Shown here: positions 62,457 through 64,000 of the stretch, one piece after another | Layout of the letters: each line of letters starts with the position of its first letter | Numbering within the stretch: the stretch's first letter is position 1 | DNA from: Calothrix sp. HK-06 | Lineage (GTDB): Bacteria > Cyanobacteriota > Cyanobacteriia > Cyanobacteriales > Nostocaceae | Assembly: GCF_001904745.1 (NCBI RefSeq) | Contig: NZ_MRCD01000047.1 | Location: 1-64,000 of the forward strand | DNA: 64,000 nucleotides | Direction of reading: 5' to 3' | Position numbers and translations under genes: made by a program | Notes under the pieces: generated by a model | What the model saw: only the letters and a program-made list of their open reading frames with translations | What the model was told of the DNA's origin: nothing | Databases searched by the model: none

Positions 62457-62957
62457 TCAATTGTGTTCAAAGCTTAAGTCTTCATCAACTATATGATTAA
62501 CAAGACATTCCATTAGTACTATATCATTAGCTTTGACAAGATTCACTTCACCATCATCATCGACAACTCGAATAAAAAACTCTTCTGGGCTGTAATTAGT
62601 TATACTCATTACGCTATCAATAATTTCTTCTAAGTCATCCGCCTCTACCTCGCTGTAATAAAATATCTCTTCTATACCATTCAAAACTAAAGCTAAGGAA
62701 TAAAACTCTGCCTCTTTTTCGTTGTTGCTTTCTACAACGCCGTAATCCCATAAAACCTGACACATTTGTACTTGAGAAATTTTAATATAAATGTTCTGAT
62801 TCTTAGATGAGTGTTCGATTTCAACAAATCCGCCATCTGTTACAGAGTTACGATTTAAAAGGCACTCCTCAATCCTTGTAACTGTTTGTTTACTGACTTG
62901 GTAAATAAAAGGATTTTCTTTGCCTTTAAGAAAAAACTTCAAATAATAATTTTGCAT
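62457..62957 (-). CDS. hypothetical acidic protein, 166 aa
   Basis: 166 aa, rich in Glu, Asp and aromatic residues, mixed alpha/beta: YYLKFFLKGKENPFIYQVSK, FVEIEHSSKNQNIYIKISQVQMCQVLW, EEFFIRVVDDDGEVNLVKANDIVLMECLV. No signal peptide, membrane helix or catalytic motif. Low-GC accessory gene beside transposase remnants; family not recognised. ATG start at 62,957. Confidence 0.6.
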   Translation of the reverse strand: MQNYYLKFFLKGKENPFIYQVSKQTVTRIEECLLNRNSVTDGGFVEIEHSSKNQNIYIKISQVQMCQVLWDYGVVESNNEKEAEFYSLALVLNGIEEIFYYSEVEADDLEEIIDSVMSITNYSPEEFFIRVVDDDGEVNLVKANDIVLMECLVNHIVDEDLSFEHN

Positions 62958-63168
62958 ATATAATGTTCTGGCAACCCTGAAATAAAAGCCGTCTTGGCGT
63001 AAAGCCTTTTATTGTAGCGTAGCGCAATTTTGACACTGAACAGATAAATTTGGTTACGTGGCGGATTATTAGTAGCTCTGCTGACAATTGAAGATTGCTC
63101 ACTCGAACCTATCCCACTAATGCCAAAATATGGTAATCTACTCTTGTACAAAAAGGGTGTATCTGTTT

Positions 63169-63441
63169 ATGGCTGGGCGTTTTGATGGATTAAGCGACCT
63201 TGAATGGAAGCTTTTCAAGGATATTTTCCCTGAAGAATCATCCAAGCGCGGAAAAGGAATGCCGCATGTACCGTATCTCTATGTATTAAATAGTCTATTG
63301 TATATACTAATTACCGGGTGTCGATGGTGTGATTTGCCCAAGGGGGAAATATGGGCATCCAAAAGCTCGTCCCATCGATGGTTAAAGCGATGGCACTCAA
63401 ATGGAACCTTTGAACATTTAATCGCTCTTCCATCACTCTAG
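63169..63441 (+). pseudogene. IS5-family transposase OrfA fragment (DUF4096-type)
   Basis: 90 aa from ATG 63169: GLSDLEWKLFKDIFPEES...YLYVLNSLLYILITGCRWCDLPKG...SSSHRWLKRWHSNGTFEHL. This is the N-terminal DNA-binding domain of IS5/IS1031-type transposases, which normally continues into a DDE domain. The frame ends at a TAG where the IS701-type sequence begins on the other strand, so the IS was probably cut by that insertion. Confidence 0.8.
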
Positions 63442-64000
63442 GCAGAGGAAAATAAGAAATCCTCTGAACCCCAGAAGTCAGGAAGCGCTCCTCGTAGTCG
63501 ATTCATAATGGCAATTAGTGTTGAAAAACCAATAGATAAATGGGGGATTGGAAAAATTTTTAGCCAAGGTTTTATTAAATTGAAGAAGATAAAGGGTTGT
63601 ATGATTAAACGCAGATTATTAAGTATATTTTTCCAACCCAAGCCACTATCCCACCAATCATGCTCTTGAAATTTTTGAACAACCGGGTCAGTTGGCTGAT
63701 CAGTCTCTCTATTGTTAGTGCTAGTCATGACCCTAGAATGCAGGCTGACCATTAAATAAGCACTCATCACTATTTCCCACCATTTTTTTATCTGGTCATA
63801 ATCAGTAACTCTAAAATCAGCCCAACCTAATTCATTCTTACTTTGCTTTAATCCATACTCAACCCAATTTCTATAACCATATAAATTACCTATTTCTTTG
63901 TATTTTACACCTGGAATTTTACTCATTAAATACCAGGTTGAGTTCTCTGGTAAAGCTTCTATGTCTGTCGTAACTTGCCAATACTGAATAGAATCTCGTT
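63438..64000 (-). CDS. IS701-family transposase, C-terminal part (continues beyond window)
   Basis: The minus-strand frame is open to the window edge; upstream of the internal Met it reads SIQYWQVTTDIEALPENSTWYLMS, so no start lies in the window. IS701-type hallmarks: YGYRNWVEYGLKQSKNELGWADFRVTDYDQIKKWWEIVMSAYLMVSLHS, with the E of the DDE triad expected near the Y-x-x-R-x-x-x-E motif. The C-terminal end (about 60 aa, FSTLIAIMNRLRGALPDFWG) follows. The element end should be close to 63,420-63,440, inside the IS5-type fragment. Confidence 0.85.
   Translation of the reverse strand, partial: RDSIQYWQVTTDIEALPENSTWYLMSKIPGVKYKEIGNLYGYRNWVEYGLKQSKNELGWADFRVTDYDQIKKWWEIVMSAYLMVSLHSRVMTSTNNRETDQPTDPVVQKFQEHDWWDSGLGWKNILNNLRLIIQPFIFFNLIKPWLKIFPIPHLSIGFSTLIAIMNRLRGALPDFWGSEDFLFSSA

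Overview
The window looks like the chromosome of a filamentous, probably heterocyst-forming (Nostocales-type) cyanobacterium. Support: AT-rich DNA, a CsbD-like exported protein, a PEP-CTERM-like secreted protein, GAF/PAS-style hybrid histidine kinases, an IS701-type transposase, a tRNA without encoded CCA, and families of intergenic hairpin repeats typical of these genomes. The hexamer GGCGCC is extremely frequent (about 45 by-eye hits in the first 19.5 kb), apparently filling the place that HIP1 has in other cyanobacteria. The genus cannot be fixed from the sequence alone.

Layout. 1-19,490 is ordinary chromosome: a HEAT-like repeat gene broken by an amber codon, a VapC remnant, a secreted PEP-CTERM-like protein, CsbD, two exported proteases (M28 and a PDZ-less trypsin-like protease), an AlkB-like dioxygenase, a small overlapping two-gene cassette, a lipoprotein phosphoesterase, a Phd/RelE-type toxin-antitoxin pair between 59-bp direct repeats, an EF-G paralogue, an exported TPR protein, two adjacent signalling kinases, an acetoacetate-decarboxylase-like protein and a Zn/Mn-type ABC permease. 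A tRNA-Phe(GAA) gene follows at 19,492-19,564.

The central feature is a 20,327-bp integrated element present twice in perfect head-to-tail tandem (19,523-39,849 and 39,850-60,176). A 43-bp att core, equal to the 3' part of tRNA-Phe from the anticodon loop on, occurs at the left end, the internal junction and the right end. Every coding feature lies at the same offset in both copies. The only difference I found is one base (T39546 / A59873), giving Leu209 or Gln209 in a spike-like protein. Order within each copy: a plus-strand run of unrecognised, probably virion genes (including three proteins that share a small beta-rich domain); a lysis-like cassette (one-TM coiled-coil protein, Amidase_3 hydrolase, 29-aa membrane peptide) ending in a terminator; a minus-strand Toprim-like/VapE-type primase-helicase; small DNA-binding regulators with operator-like repeats; a membrane-protein plus P-loop ATPase module; a cluster of TCACACC/GGTGTGA repeats that could be an origin; a DEDDh exonuclease; a tyrosine integrase; and a tail-fibre-like repeat protein next to the att site. 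No terminase, portal, HK97 capsid, tail tube, relaxase or type IV secretion gene is recognisable. The gene set best fits a temperate, non-tailed, perhaps membrane-containing virus of cyanobacteria, or a satellite of one. This is inference and is the main candidate for a previously undescribed system.

Right of the element (60,220-64,000) lies the probable original tRNA-Phe terminator, now about 40.7 kb from its gene, followed by a second, unrelated tyrosine integrase (the site seems to be an integration hotspot), a repeat-rich gap, a hypothetical gene, an IS5-type transposase fragment and the end of an IS701-type transposase running off the window.
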